61,600 nt of DNA, taken from the NCBI GenBank assembly GCA_903839035.1, contig CAIMAQ010000029.1:1-61600 (forward strand), read 5' to 3'. Source of the stretch: an uncultured Opitutia bacterium. Its GTDB lineage: Bacteria > Verrucomicrobiota > Verrucomicrobiia > Opitutales > Opitutaceae. The position numbers were made by a program, and so were the translations under genes. The notes below the pieces were generated by a model, which worked only from the letters and a program-made list of their open reading frames with translations, made no database searches and was not told where the DNA came from. Below are positions 52,435 through 60,940 of the stretch, piece after piece. Position 1 is the first letter of the stretch. Each line of letters opens with the position of its first letter.

Positions 52435-52461
52435 GGAGCACGCCCGCGCTTCCGCCCCACC

Positions 52462-53391
52462 TCACCGGCCGCGCGTCGACGCCGGTTCCACCTTCGGCTT
52501 GTCGTCGCCGTCATCGGCGCCGTCCCCGAACTCGAAGCCGAAGAAGATAAACACCTCCCATGTGGGCGCTCCCTTGTTGAGTCCCCACATCGGCACCAGA
52601 TCGAGGTGAATCTGGTCCAGTGGCCGCCATTGTACGCTGGGCCCAACGGCGAGCGGCCGCCGCCGGTAACTGCCGGGGCCCTGAGTCGACTCCTCGCCGT
52701 ATTTCAACTCGGCCCCCAGGTTCAGCTTCTCGTTGACCGCGCTATAGCTCAGCCCGCCACTCACCGCCTGCTCACGGTAGCGGTCGCCGCCGACCTGCTG
52801 CTCGTAGAAAACATTGGCGCCCCAGTGCCAGCGCGGCGAGAGCTCGTCGCCCAGCATCACTTGAAACTCCGCGGCATCCGTCGCCCCGGAATTGAACTTC
52901 CACCCTACGGCGACGGCGGGATTCAGCGGGAGTTTGCCCCAGTCGGCGAAGGCGTAATGCAGCTCAACCCCGCTGCTTTGCTCGTGCCAGGAACCCGGCT
53001 CCGCCTCACCCTCCCGGAAATCCTGATAGGTGTTCTCGAGATCCACTTGGAATCGGTGTGGCAGGCCCAGTTCGATTTCCTGGTGAAAGAGGTGCGTCCG
53101 GGTGCCGTCGGCCGCATGGGCAAAATCATAACCGAGCTCCACTTCGGCCTGCCCGTCGGGCTGGACGTAGACCCGCGTCAGGACAAAGCGCCGGCGCGCC
53201 GTCCACTCCGGCTGCGCGTAGGTGCCGATGATCTTGTTTTCGCCCGGCACCGGGTGCCCGGTCACCGTGACCGCCTGCAGGGTCGCAGGCGTTTCGGTGG
53301 CGGAGGTTTGGGCGCCGGCCGGGGACCCTGCCATCAGGGCAAATAGGGGAACCAGAAGCCGGCGGGTAAATTGAGTCCGGGAATGGAGCAT
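52462..53391 (-). CDS. Outer-membrane beta-barrel protein of unknown function
   Basis: 309 aa. Signal peptide (RRLLVPLFALMAGSPAGA|Q), then alternating amphipathic strands rich in aromatic and charged residues (HQEIELGLPHRFQVDLENTY, VELHYAFADWGKLPLNPAV, WHWGANVFYEQQV, IHLDLVPMWGLN). It resembles porin-like 'transporter' proteins of unknown cargo. The C-terminal ~20 residues are charged (GDGADDGDDKPKVEP), unusual for a barrel that normally ends in Phe; the barrel may end at VFIFFGFEF. It is 106 bp downstream of folC and probably has its own promoter. Confidence 0.78.
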   Translation of the reverse strand: MLHSRTQFTRRLLVPLFALMAGSPAGAQTSATETPATLQAVTVTGHPVPGENKIIGTYAQPEWTARRRFVLTRVYVQPDGQAEVELGYDFAHAADGTRTHLFHQEIELGLPHRFQVDLENTYQDFREGEAEPGSWHEQSSGVELHYAFADWGKLPLNPAVAVGWKFNSGATDAAEFQVMLGDELSPRWHWGANVFYEQQVGGDRYREQAVSGGLSYSAVNEKLNLGAELKYGEESTQGPGSYRRRPLAVGPSVQWRPLDQIHLDLVPMWGLNKGAPTWEVFIFFGFEFGDGADDGDDKPKVEPASTRGR

Positions 53392-53497
53392 GCGCCTAGA
53401 GACAACCACCACCGTGTGCAGTGTCGGTCGAAGGCGACAATCGCCAACGCCCGTCGTGACCCAATCGTTAGCCAGGCGAAATCGCGGGTGCATCCGC

Positions 53498-54802
53498 TCA
53501 AAAATCCTGCAGCCGCCCCTCGCCGGGCCCGCGCTGGGGTTCGAGGCGGGCCATGACTTCGCCAAGCAGATAGATTGAACCCGTCACCACCAGCACGTCC
53601 TCCGGACCACCCGCGGTGCACAGGTCGGCGCTCGGAAACAGCCCCTCCACGGTCGCGCGCACGACGCGGCCCTTGAAGTCCTGCGGGATGAGCGCCTCCA
53701 ACTCGGCATGGCTGCACGCGCGCGACTGCTGGGGCATGGCCAGATGAATCTCCTTCGCATGCCGCGCAATCACCGCCAGCAGCGGACCCGCCCGCTCCGC
53801 CCCCAGCACGCCCGTGATCACCACCGGCGCCCGGCCCGTCTCGGCCGCGAGGTGCGCAAGATTATTGTCGAGCACCTGCGCGCCCTCGGGATTGTGCGAC
53901 GCATCCAGGATCGTCAGCCGCCCGCCCACGTGCACGCGCTGCCAGCGACCCGGCCAGTCCACCTGGCGCAGTCCGGCCGCGATCACCTTGTCGGTCAGCC
54001 GCCACTTCAGCCCGAGCGTGCGCGCCACCAGCGTGGCGGTCGCGGCATTCCAGCGCTGGTAGTCGCCCTCGAGATTCGTTTCCGGATAACGGGCAACGTC
54101 GTCGCCGAATTCCTCCGCCACCGATACCAGCGGCGCGCCGCGCTCGCGGGCGATCTCCCGGATGACCCGCTCCGCCTCGACCGGCACGCGGCCCATCACC
54201 ACGGGGCGGCCCGGCTTGATGATGCCGGCTTTTTCCGTGGCAATCTTGCCGATTTCACGGCCGAGAAATTCCCCGTGGTCAAGGGCGATGGAGGTGATGA
54301 CACTGACCTCGGGGTTGACGATGTTCGTCGCATCGAGCCGTCCTCCCATGCCGACCTCGATCACGCTGAGGTCGCAGCGTTTTCGCGCGAACTGCATGAA
54401 GGCCATTGCCGTCATGAACTCAAAAAAGCTCGGGTGGTTGTCCGGATTGGGCTCGGCCAGCTTTTCCACCACGACCCGCAGCTCGTGCGTGTAAGCCGTG
54501 ATTTCCGCCTCACTGAGGATCTGCCGGTCCACCTGCACGCGTTCGCCCAGCTTCACGAGGTGCGGCGACGTGTAGAGCCCCGTCTTCCAGCCCGCCACGT
54601 GGAAGATGGCGTCAAGCATGGCGGCGACGGAGCCCTTGCCGTTCGTGCCGGCGATGTGGACACACGGCACCGCGCGCTCGGGGTGACCCAGGGCGGCGGC
54701 GAACGGGCGCATCCGGTCGATGCCAAATTTGATTCCCTTCGCCTTCAGGCTGAAGAGATACGCGGTCACCGCCGCGTAATCGGTCGGGGCACTGGCGGGC
54801 AT
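53498..54802 (-). CDS. folC: Folylpolyglutamate synthase/dihydrofolate synthase
   Basis: 434 aa Mur-ligase-family enzyme that adds glutamate to dihydropteroate or folates. The P-loop is HIAGTNGKGSVAAML, the carbamylated-Lys/Mg region VITSIALDHGEFLG, and the C-terminal domain has ILDASHNPEGAQVL. The N-terminal YAAVTAYLFSLKAKGIKFGIDRM is typical. It starts 17 bp after accD, the same accD-folC order seen in many bacteria. Confidence 0.95.
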   Translation of the reverse strand: MPASAPTDYAAVTAYLFSLKAKGIKFGIDRMRPFAAALGHPERAVPCVHIAGTNGKGSVAAMLDAIFHVAGWKTGLYTSPHLVKLGERVQVDRQILSEAEITAYTHELRVVVEKLAEPNPDNHPSFFEFMTAMAFMQFARKRCDLSVIEVGMGGRLDATNIVNPEVSVITSIALDHGEFLGREIGKIATEKAGIIKPGRPVVMGRVPVEAERVIREIARERGAPLVSVAEEFGDDVARYPETNLEGDYQRWNAATATLVARTLGLKWRLTDKVIAAGLRQVDWPGRWQRVHVGGRLTILDASHNPEGAQVLDNNLAHLAAETGRAPVVITGVLGAERAGPLLAVIARHAKEIHLAMPQQSRACSHAELEALIPQDFKGRVVRATVEGLFPSADLCTAGGPEDVLVVTGSIYLLGEVMARLEPQRGPGEGRLQDF

Positions 54803-54819
54803 GGCTGCGATCGCCCGCG

Positions 54820-55698
54820 TCAGGTGTTGACCACGGTCGTGGGCGGCGGGGCCTTCTTCTTGACGTGCAGGGCCAGCAGCAGGTCACCAATGCGGTCCCG
54901 CAGCTCGGGGCGCGGGACAATCTGGTCCACCAGCCCGTGCTTGAGGAGAAACTCCGACGTCTGGAAACCGGCCGGCAGCGTCTGCTTGGTCGTGTCCTTG
55001 ATGACGCGCGGACCCGCAAAACCGATGAGCGCACCCGGCTCGGCCAAGATCACGTCGCCGAGGGTGGCATAGCTGGCCGACACGCCGCCGGTCGTCGGGT
55101 GCGTAAGCACCGAAATGTAGGGCAAACCAGCCAGTGCGAGCCGGCCCAGCGCCGCGCTGGTCTTGGCCATCTGCATGAGCGAGAGGATGCCCTCCTGCAT
55201 GCGCGCGCCGCCCGAGGTACTGAAGATGATGCAGGGACATTTCTTCGCCAGGGCGACCTCGATGGCCCGGGTGATTTTCTCGCCCGCCGCCGACCCCAGG
55301 GTGCCGCCGCAAAAACGGAAATCCATCACCGCCAGTGAAACCGGGATGCCCTGGATCTTGCCCGTGCCGCAGATGACCGCTTCGGGCAGGCCGCTCTCCT
55401 TCTCGTATTTCTTGATGCGGGTCGGATAAGGCGCCGAGTCGGTGAACTTGAGCGGATCCGCCGAGCGAATGCCGGCATCAGCCTCCTCGAACGTGTTTTC
55501 GTCCAACAGCTTGGAAATGCGCTCCCGCGCCCCGATCGGGAAGTGGTGGCCGCTCTTCGGGACCACCATCTGGTTGTCCTCGAGCTCCTTCGTGAACACC
55601 GACTCACCCGTCACCGGGTCCTTGGTGTAGAGCCCATGCGGGATGTCTTTCTTCCGCGTGCGGCGGACCGTGTAGGTGGGTTTGTCGAAGTGGACCAT
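54820..55698 (-). CDS. accD: Acetyl-CoA carboxylase carboxyltransferase beta subunit lacking zinc-ribbon cysteines
   Basis: 292 aa. The catalytic crotonase-like part is strongly conserved: [52 protein letters not shown] and [12 protein letters not shown]. In E. coli AccD four cysteines (27, 30, 46, 49) bind zinc; here, aligned without gaps ([11 protein letters not shown] and [10 protein letters not shown]), those positions are Asp27, Thr30, Val46 and Ser49, so the ribbon cannot bind zinc. The flanking fold residues are kept. It transfers carboxyl from biotin to acetyl-CoA with AccA, not in this window. It lies 8 bp after comF and 17 bp before folC. Confidence 0.94.
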   Translation of the reverse strand: MVHFDKPTYTVRRTRKKDIPHGLYTKDPVTGESVFTKELEDNQMVVPKSGHHFPIGARERISKLLDENTFEEADAGIRSADPLKFTDSAPYPTRIKKYEKESGLPEAVICGTGKIQGIPVSLAVMDFRFCGGTLGSAAGEKITRAIEVALAKKCPCIIFSTSGGARMQEGILSLMQMAKTSAALGRLALAGLPYISVLTHPTTGGVSASYATLGDVILAEPGALIGFAGPRVIKDTTKQTLPAGFQTSEFLLKHGLVDQIVPRPELRDRIGDLLLALHVKKKAPPPTTVVNT

Positions 55699-55706
55699 GA
55701 GAGGGA

Positions 55707-56483
55707 TTAGCCGTGGCCGAACGTGATTACGTCGAGATTCAGGCAGCCGGCGCGACGGAGCACAAGGGCGCAGCTGTTGAGGGTGGAACCGGTGGTGAAA
55801 ACGTCATCAACCAGGAGGATGTGCAGGTCCGGATTCAACCGGGCGCCCCGGGCCAGTGCAAAGGCATTTTTCAGGTTCGCCTGGCGGGCTTTTCTATCGT
55901 GATGCGTTTGCGAAACGGTGTCCGCTGTCCGCCGCAGCCACGATTCCACCCGGGCCCTTCCCCCCGCCGCCCGGGCCAGCGCCCCGGCCAGCAGCAGGCT
56001 CTGGTTGTAGCCGCGTTCCCGCTCCTTGCGCGGGTGCAAGGGCACCGGCACGAGCACCGCACCGCGCGCCAGCTCCAGCACGTGCGGTGAACGCCGGAAG
56101 ATTTCCTCCATGTCCGACAGCACAAACAGGCCCTTATGATACTTCAATTCATGCACCAGGGCCCGGGCCGGGCCCTTCGACAGCACCGCCGTCCGGCCTT
56201 CGTGGTAGGCCGGGGCGAGCCCCTCGCAATGCGGACACATCCGCTCCCCTTCCATCTCGCCGTAAAACGGATGCCCGCAGGTCGAGCAATGGGGTGGCGA
56301 CACAAAATCAATCTGCTTCGCGCAGTGCCCACACACATGCCGGAAACCAGTGGTCCTGTTGTCCTTAGTCCTGTCTTCCGCGCCAGCATCGACCAAACCC
56401 CGGCACATCACACACCCCGGCGGAAACACGACGTCACCCAGCCCGCGCGCGAGTTGGGCGAGCGTGGCGTTAACCTTTTTCAC
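55707..56483 (-). CDS. ComF-family phosphoribosyltransferase-like protein
   Basis: 258 aa from the GTG at 56483. Three Cys pairs near the N-terminus ([24 protein letters not shown] and a fourth, MCPHCEG) form a zinc-finger region; the C-terminal PRTase domain has [20 protein letters not shown] and the PRPP loop [14 protein letters not shown]. ComF takes part in DNA uptake in transformable bacteria. The start is uncertain: the frame stays open to 56600, but beyond 56499 it runs through a palindromic repeat, so I stopped before it. Confidence 0.88.
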   Translation of the reverse strand: MKKVNATLAQLARGLGDVVFPPGCVMCRGLVDAGAEDRTKDNRTTGFRHVCGHCAKQIDFVSPPHCSTCGHPFYGEMEGERMCPHCEGLAPAYHEGRTAVLSKGPARALVHELKYHKGLFVLSDMEEIFRRSPHVLELARGAVLVPVPLHPRKERERGYNQSLLLAGALARAAGGRARVESWLRRTADTVSQTHHDRKARQANLKNAFALARGARLNPDLHILLVDDVFTTGSTLNSCALVLRRAGCLNLDVITFGHG

Positions 56484-56498
56484 GGACGGCGGAAGCGT

Positions 56499-56683
56499 TT
56501 TATCACGGAAGCACGGAGGAGCGGAAAGGCCGGGAGGCTGGCATTCTGAGCGCAGCGAAGAATCCAGTGAAATAGCGCCGCGCGCTTCGATGTCGTCCAA
56601 CTGGATTCTTCCCTTCGTTCAGAATGACTGTCCGAGGATGAATCGATTCCCCCGTTTCCGCTCCTCCGCGTTTTCGCGATAAA
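56499..56683. repeat. Nested palindromic interspersed element (outer 'GGAGGAGCGGAAA' arms, inner 'HSERSEE' pair)
   Basis: Outer arms of 29 bp: TTTATCACGGAAGCACGG continuing to GGAAA (56499-56527) and its near-complement at 56655-56683. Inner arms of 25 bp: CATTCTGAGCGCAGCGAAG with AATCCA (56542-56566) and its near-complement (56602-56626). The inner sequence translates to HSERSEES, a widespread bacterial repeat. The element lies between truA and comF. Confidence 0.88.
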
Positions 56684-56714
56684 TCCGTATCCGTGCCGGC
56701 CACAGCCGTGGCGG

Positions 56715-57479
56715 TCAGGAGTAAAAGACCTTCACCAAAAACAGTCCCTGCGGCGGGGCCGTCAGCACGCGGGCCGTGCGCTCCTTCGACGCGAGGATCG
56801 TCCGCACCTCGGCCAGCGTAACCTTCCCCTCGCCCACACTCACCAGTATCCCGACCAGGCTGCGCATCATCTTGTATAAAAACCCCTCAGCCTCGGCCGT
56901 GATGGTGATGCTCCGGCCGCGCTTCACCAGGTCCAGCCGGCGCAGGTTGCGCACCGCGTTATCCGGTGTCTCCCCCTGCCCGCCGAGCGCCGTGAACGCC
57001 CGGAAATCATGCCGTCCGCGCAGCACCACCGCCGCCGCCTGCATGGCGGCGAAATCCAGCGGCCGAAACACCGACCAGCAATAGGCCCGGTTGAACGGAT
57101 CGGCATCGCCGAGCTGCAGGTGGTACACGTATCGCTTCGCCTTGGCATCGAACCGCGCATGAAAATCCGTCGCCACCGCGCGCACCGCCTTCACCTGGAT
57201 CGTCGCCGGCAGCCCGACCCGGAACGCCGCGAGCAACTTGTCCACGCCGTGACGCCACTCGGCATCAAAGTGGAACACCTGCCCGTGCGCGTGCACCCCG
57301 GAATCCGTCCGCCCGCTGCCGTGGATCCGGATCGGCTGGCCGAAAATCTGCGCCAGCCGTTTTTCAATGATGTCCTGCACCGCATTGGACCGCGCCTGGC
57401 TCTGCCAGCCGGCAAACCCCGTGCCGTCGTAGGCACAGGTGCATTTCCAGCGTTGGATCTTGGAAGCGGGCGTGGTCAC
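56715..57479 (-). CDS. truA: tRNA pseudouridine(38-40) synthase TruA
   Basis: 254 aa. Catalytic Asp59 in HGSGRTDSGVHAHGQV, the N-terminal CAYDGTGFAGWQSQ and the C-terminal RSLVGILVSVGEGK are family signatures. It modifies the anticodon arm of tRNAs. Repeats flank it on both sides (56499-56683 and 57498-57596), yet gene order with ruvX, comF, accD and folC is co-directional. Confidence 0.95.
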   Translation of the reverse strand: MTTPASKIQRWKCTCAYDGTGFAGWQSQARSNAVQDIIEKRLAQIFGQPIRIHGSGRTDSGVHAHGQVFHFDAEWRHGVDKLLAAFRVGLPATIQVKAVRAVATDFHARFDAKAKRYVYHLQLGDADPFNRAYCWSVFRPLDFAAMQAAAVVLRGRHDFRAFTALGGQGETPDNAVRNLRRLDLVKRGRSITITAEAEGFLYKMMRSLVGILVSVGEGKVTLAEVRTILASKERTARVLTAPPQGLFLVKVFYS

Positions 57480-57497
57480 GATATTCGGAGTGAAAAC

Positions 57498-57596
57498 ATT
57501 ATCGCAGAAGCGCGGAGGGGCGGAAAATGCCGGGAACGATCGAGGTGTTTTCGCGTTTCCGCTCCTCCGCGTTTCCGCGTTTCCGCGTTTCCGCGA
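57498..57596. repeat. Palindromic interspersed element with an 8-bp triple tandem repeat
   Basis: The left arm ATTATCGCAGAAGCGCGGAG continuing to GGAAA (57498-57526) faces TTTCCGCTCCTCCGC (57556-57570). The right arm then continues with GTTTCCGC three times (57571-57578, 57579-57586, 57587-57594) before CGATTA. It belongs to the same family as the outer arms at 56499-56683 and occupies the ruvX-truA gap. Confidence 0.85.
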
Positions 57597-58037
57597 TTAC
57601 TCCGCCTCCGTTTCCTCCACGGCCGGCGGCGGCGATTGCTGGTCGAGGAAATCCTGCAGGATGAGCGTCGCCGCCCGCGAGTCGATCAACCCGCTGGCGC
57701 GCACTTCACGCCGCTTCGACTTCGCGATGGTAGACTCCGCCTCGTAACTGGTGAGTCGTTCGTCCACGAGGTGCACCGGCAGGCCGAATGCGACACGCAG
57801 CCGCACGGCCAGCGCCTCCGCCTCCTTCGCCTTGGGCCCGGCGGTGTCGTCCATGTTCAGCGGGTAACCGAGCACGAGGTCGGTCGCGCCGCGCTGTTTG
57901 ACCACCGCCACCAGCGCCGCCCAGCGTTTTTCCGGCGCCGCATCCGTGATCGCAGGCAGGGGCGTCGCCACGCCGAGTTCATCGCCGTAGCTGAGCCCGA
58001 TGCGCCGGGTGCCGTAATCGATGCCGAGGCAACGCAT
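57597..58037 (-). CDS. ruvX: Putative pre-16S rRNA nuclease / Holliday junction resolvase-like protein (YqgF)
   Basis: 146 aa. RNase H-like fold: LGIDYGTRRIGLSYGDE with the first acidic residue, LVLGYPLNMDDTAGPKA, VHLVDERLTSYEAE and IDSRAATLILQDFLDQ with the last Asp. The E. coli homologue acts in 16S rRNA 5'-end maturation. It heads the ruvX-truA-comF-accD-folC run and is divergent from the rhodanese gene, with a 77-bp shared spacer. Confidence 0.93.
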   Translation of the reverse strand: MRCLGIDYGTRRIGLSYGDELGVATPLPAITDAAPEKRWAALVAVVKQRGATDLVLGYPLNMDDTAGPKAKEAEALAVRLRVAFGLPVHLVDERLTSYEAESTIAKSKRREVRASGLIDSRAATLILQDFLDQQSPPPAVEETEAE

Positions 58038-58114
58038 GCCGTGATTCCGGCGGCCGTCACCGCCGGGTGCAATTTCATTTGCGACCCCTGCCGAACCGGC
58101 TCTCTTACGCCGTC

Positions 58115-58453
58115 ATGGAATCAGCCACCTATCCGCTCGAAATCACCGTCGCCGAGGCCAGCGCCCTGGTGGCTGCCGGCCCGGACCGGTCGCTGATCCT
58201 CGACGTGCGCGAACCGGACGAGCTGGCCATCGCCTATCTCGAAGGCGTGCGGGCCATCCCGATGCGGCAGATACCCGCCCTCGTGGACTCCCTGCCCCGG
58301 GACCGCCACCTCCTCGTGCTCTGCCACCACGGCCAGCGCAGCCTGCGCGTGACCCATTTTCTGCGCGACCAGGGCTTCACCGCCGTGAGCAACATTGCGG
58401 GCGGCATCGAGGCCTGGGCGACGGAAATCGACCCGGCCATCGCGCGGTATTGA
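58115..58453 (+). CDS. Single-domain rhodanese-like sulfurtransferase
   Basis: 112 aa. It has the conserved LILDVREPDELAIAYLEGVRAIPM and an active-site loop with Cys70 (LLVLCHHGQRSL), which resembles the GlpE/PspE-like single-domain group, and NIAGGIEAWATEID near the end. The Cys-x-x-Gly-x-Arg loop is intact, so sulfur transfer is likely. No partner genes identify the acceptor. The start is the ATG at 58115; an open frame extends to 58067 without family character. Confidence 0.9.
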   Translation: MESATYPLEITVAEASALVAAGPDRSLILDVREPDELAIAYLEGVRAIPMRQIPALVDSLPRDRHLLVLCHHGQRSLRVTHFLRDQGFTAVSNIAGGIEAWATEIDPAIARY

Positions 58454-58467
58454 GCGGATCGCGCCGG

Positions 58468-59781
58468 TTACCCGCGCGCCAGTTCCAGCACGACAATTGT
58501 GTCCGGCTCCGTGCGGTCCGCCGGCGCCACGCCAATTCGCACCCCGTCGGGCGTCTGTTGTACGCTGGCGTTCCCGCCGGCCAACAGTCGCGCCGAAACC
58601 ACGCGGGACCCGAACGGCGGCAGCACGACCTCGCCCTCCGGCCACTGGAGCACGTGCAGATAAACCGAGTCACCTTTCCGTGTGGACACACCGTAACTCC
58701 CCGGCGGGAACGGCCCGCCACGCGTGCCGTAAATGCTTTCGCCGTTCTGCGCCAGCCACGCCCCCATGCGCTGCAGCCGGTCGGCCTCGCGGGGGTCGAT
58801 CTGACCCGTCGGCAGCGGCCCGATGTTCATCAGCAGGTTGCCGCCCCCACCCGCACAGCGCACCAGGTGACGCAGGCATTCCTCGAACGGAATCACCGGG
58901 GCCTGAAACCCGTGCCAGGACCAAAACCCGGTGAATGTCATGCACGACTCCCAGTCCCGCCCCAGGTTGTACTCCCCGATGCTCTGCTCGGGCGTCGTGC
59001 AGTCCGCCGGCACCCCGCAGCGATCGTTGATGATCACCTTCGGCCGCAGCCGGTGAATCATCTGGAAAAGCTTTTTTCCGTCCCAGAGCTGCCACGGGTA
59101 ATATTGCTCGGTGTCGAAGAAGATGACCTCGATGTTCGGGCATTTCACCAGCAGCTCCTCCACCTGATGGTACATGTACTCGTTGTACTGCGCCATCCGC
59201 TCCGGGCCGTAGTCGGGGTGGTGCCAGTCGCGCTGCGAGTAATAGATGCCATACCGAATCCCCGCCCGGGCACAGGCCTGGGCCATGGCCACGACCAAGT
59301 CGCGGCGGTACGGCGTGGCCATGATGTTGAAGTCGGTGAATTTCGTGTCCCACATGCAGAAGCCGTTGTGGTGTTTCGTGACCTGGATGAGATACTTCAT
59401 GCCGGCCCGCTTGGCCGCGCCGACAAACTGGTCCGCGTCGAACATCCCCGGATAAAACGATTTGTGCAGGTGGTCATACACCTCGCGCGGCACCGCGGGC
59501 TTGAACCAGTCGAGCCAGAACCGGTGCTCCTTGATGCCGTGGAGGTCCGGACTCGGCCGCGGGTTGTCGAGGAGTTGTTCGCCGTGGTCGACGTAGAACT
59601 GCTTGCTCCAGCTGATCTCGCTCGCGGCCAGGCTCGACGGATCCCAGTGCACAAACATCCCGAACTTCGCATCCCGCCACCAGTCCAGCCGGCGTTGCGA
59701 TGACGCGGATTTGTCCGCCCACTTCGGCTGCAGGGCGTCTGCCCAGAACTGCTCGAACGCCGGATCTTCCGCGTCGCTCAT
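58468..59781 (-). CDS. GH29 alpha-L-fucosidase, intracellular
   Basis: 437 aa, no signal peptide, so probably cytoplasmic. The GH29 signatures are WWRDAKFGMFVHWDPSSLA, AKRAGMKYLIQVTKHHNGFCMW, YYSQRDWHHPDYG, the nucleophile region IEVIFFDTEQYYPW (Asp223) and VIINDRCG. The tail (LLMNIGPLPTGQID) is the usual end of the barrel. The residue after FVHW is Asp in place of the common Gly. It is encoded 6 bp after the aminotransferase gene on the same strand. Fucose release inside the cell implies import of a fucoside by a transporter not seen here. Confidence 0.9.
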   Translation of the reverse strand: MSDAEDPAFEQFWADALQPKWADKSASSQRRLDWWRDAKFGMFVHWDPSSLAASEISWSKQFYVDHGEQLLDNPRPSPDLHGIKEHRFWLDWFKPAVPREVYDHLHKSFYPGMFDADQFVGAAKRAGMKYLIQVTKHHNGFCMWDTKFTDFNIMATPYRRDLVVAMAQACARAGIRYGIYYSQRDWHHPDYGPERMAQYNEYMYHQVEELLVKCPNIEVIFFDTEQYYPWQLWDGKKLFQMIHRLRPKVIINDRCGVPADCTTPEQSIGEYNLGRDWESCMTFTGFWSWHGFQAPVIPFEECLRHLVRCAGGGGNLLMNIGPLPTGQIDPREADRLQRMGAWLAQNGESIYGTRGGPFPPGSYGVSTRKGDSVYLHVLQWPEGEVVLPPFGSRVVSARLLAGGNASVQQTPDGVRIGVAPADRTEPDTIVVLELARG

Positions 59782-59787
59782 GATCGG

Positions 59788-60705
59788 TCAGGCAACGACC
59801 CGCAGTTCCGGATGCCGTGTCGCATACGCCCGCGTGTACTCGCCAAACGCCGCCTTCAGCCGTGCCGTCACGGAATCGTCGCGCACCGGAAAACGGTGGC
59901 CGTCAATCGCGCCGACCGGCGTGAGGTCCTTGGTCGTCGAGAGGAGAAAGCACTCTTCCATCCGCCCGAAATCCTCGGGCCAGACCGTCCCTTCCTCCGC
60001 GGTGATTCCGGCCTTTGGCGCGACCTCGGTCAGCAGGATCTCACGGGTGATCCCGCCAAGAATCCCCGCGGTCAGCGGTGGCGTGATGACCTTCCCGCCG
60101 CGCACGAACGCCAGGTTCGACACGGCCGCCTCGGTCACCTCGCCGGCGTGATTGAGCAAAACCACCTCGTCCGCCCCGCGGGCACGCGCCTCGCGCAGGC
60201 CGAGGATATTGTTCAGGTAATTGCCCGTCTTCCACGCCGGGTTGAGGCTCTCCGCCGGGTTGCGGCGCAGCGTCGTGGCGACCGAAAGCTTGAGCCCGTC
60301 GCGCAGGATCTCCGCCGGGTGCGCCTTGTTGGCCTGCACGAGCAGTACGTAGTCGGCCTGGTCCGCCAGCGCGACATCCAGCCCAATCGGGCCGCCCCCG
60401 CGCGTGATTTGGAGGCGGATGTAGAGGTCGCCGTCCCCGGGCACCACCCGGCGGAAGGCCGCAATGGTCTTGAAGATCTCCGCCCGCATCACCACCGGCG
60501 CGAGCGGCAGCGCAAAATGCAGCGCCGCCGCGGACCATTCCAGCCGCCGCCAGTGTTCCTCCCAGGCAAAGATCACCGCGTGATACGTCCGCCAGACCTC
60601 GTAGATGGCGTCGCCGTAGAGGTAGCCGCGGTTCAACGGGGCGAGCGATGGCTCCCGCGCGTCGTGCAGCCGGCCGTTCGTGTTGGCCTGAATGTAATCG
60701 GGCAT
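59788..60705 (-). CDS. Class IV PLP-dependent aminotransferase (BCAT/D-amino acid transaminase/ADC lyase group)
   Basis: 305 aa. Fold-type IV signatures: PLNRGYLYGDAIYEVWRTY, YIRLQITRGGGPIGLD, NPAWKTGNYLNNILG with the PLP-binding Lys, ADEVVLLNHAGEVTEAAVSN and GGITREILL. The group includes branched-chain aminotransferase, D-amino acid transaminase and aminodeoxychorismate lyase, which sequence motifs alone do not separate; trpE at the other end of the window is too far to help. It precedes the fucosidase gene by 6 bp. Confidence 0.87.
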   Translation of the reverse strand: MPDYIQANTNGRLHDAREPSLAPLNRGYLYGDAIYEVWRTYHAVIFAWEEHWRRLEWSAAALHFALPLAPVVMRAEIFKTIAAFRRVVPGDGDLYIRLQITRGGGPIGLDVALADQADYVLLVQANKAHPAEILRDGLKLSVATTLRRNPAESLNPAWKTGNYLNNILGLREARARGADEVVLLNHAGEVTEAAVSNLAFVRGGKVITPPLTAGILGGITREILLTEVAPKAGITAEEGTVWPEDFGRMEECFLLSTTKDLTPVGAIDGHRFPVRDDSVTARLKAAFGEYTRAYATRHPELRVVA

Positions 60706-60747
60706 GGCGGAGTGTTCAGCGAACGCACGGCGCGCGACCAGACAAAT

Positions 60748-60773
60748 AAAAAGCCCCCGCGCGGTGCAGGGGC
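60748..60773 (-). terminator. Rho-independent terminator downstream of the HTH protein gene
   Basis: GCCCC (60753-60757) pairs with GGGGC (60769-60773). On the minus strand five T residues (60748-60752) follow, then ATTTG. The stem is short but GC-only. Confidence 0.6.
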
Positions 60774-60812
60774 GGGAAAGCCGGATCAGAAAATATCTTC
60801 AAATCCGGCTGT

Positions 60813-60925
60813 CATTCTGAACGAAGTGAAGAATCCACCGGGAGTCTGCCGATGCCCGCAGCGGATCGGCCACTGGATGCTTCGCGGCGCTCAGCAGGAC
60901 AAGGGCGGAAAACAGCGGAACCGCC
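60813..60925. repeat. Third 'HSERSEE' repeat copy with a degenerate inverted partner
   Basis: CATTCTGAACGAAGTGAAG with AATCCA (60813-60837) matches the 56542-56566 copy in 21 of 25 positions. A degenerate inverted partner (TGGATGCTTCGCGGCGCTCA, about 60873-60892) follows. It fills the gap between the HTH protein gene and its terminator. Confidence 0.8.
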
Positions 60926-60940
60926 TGTCCTCTCTTTCTG

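Noticed and set aside
57571-57594. Three 8-bp repeats considered as a CRISPR fragment
   Set aside because: Units are contiguous with no spacers and belong to a palindromic interspersed repeat; no cas gene is present.
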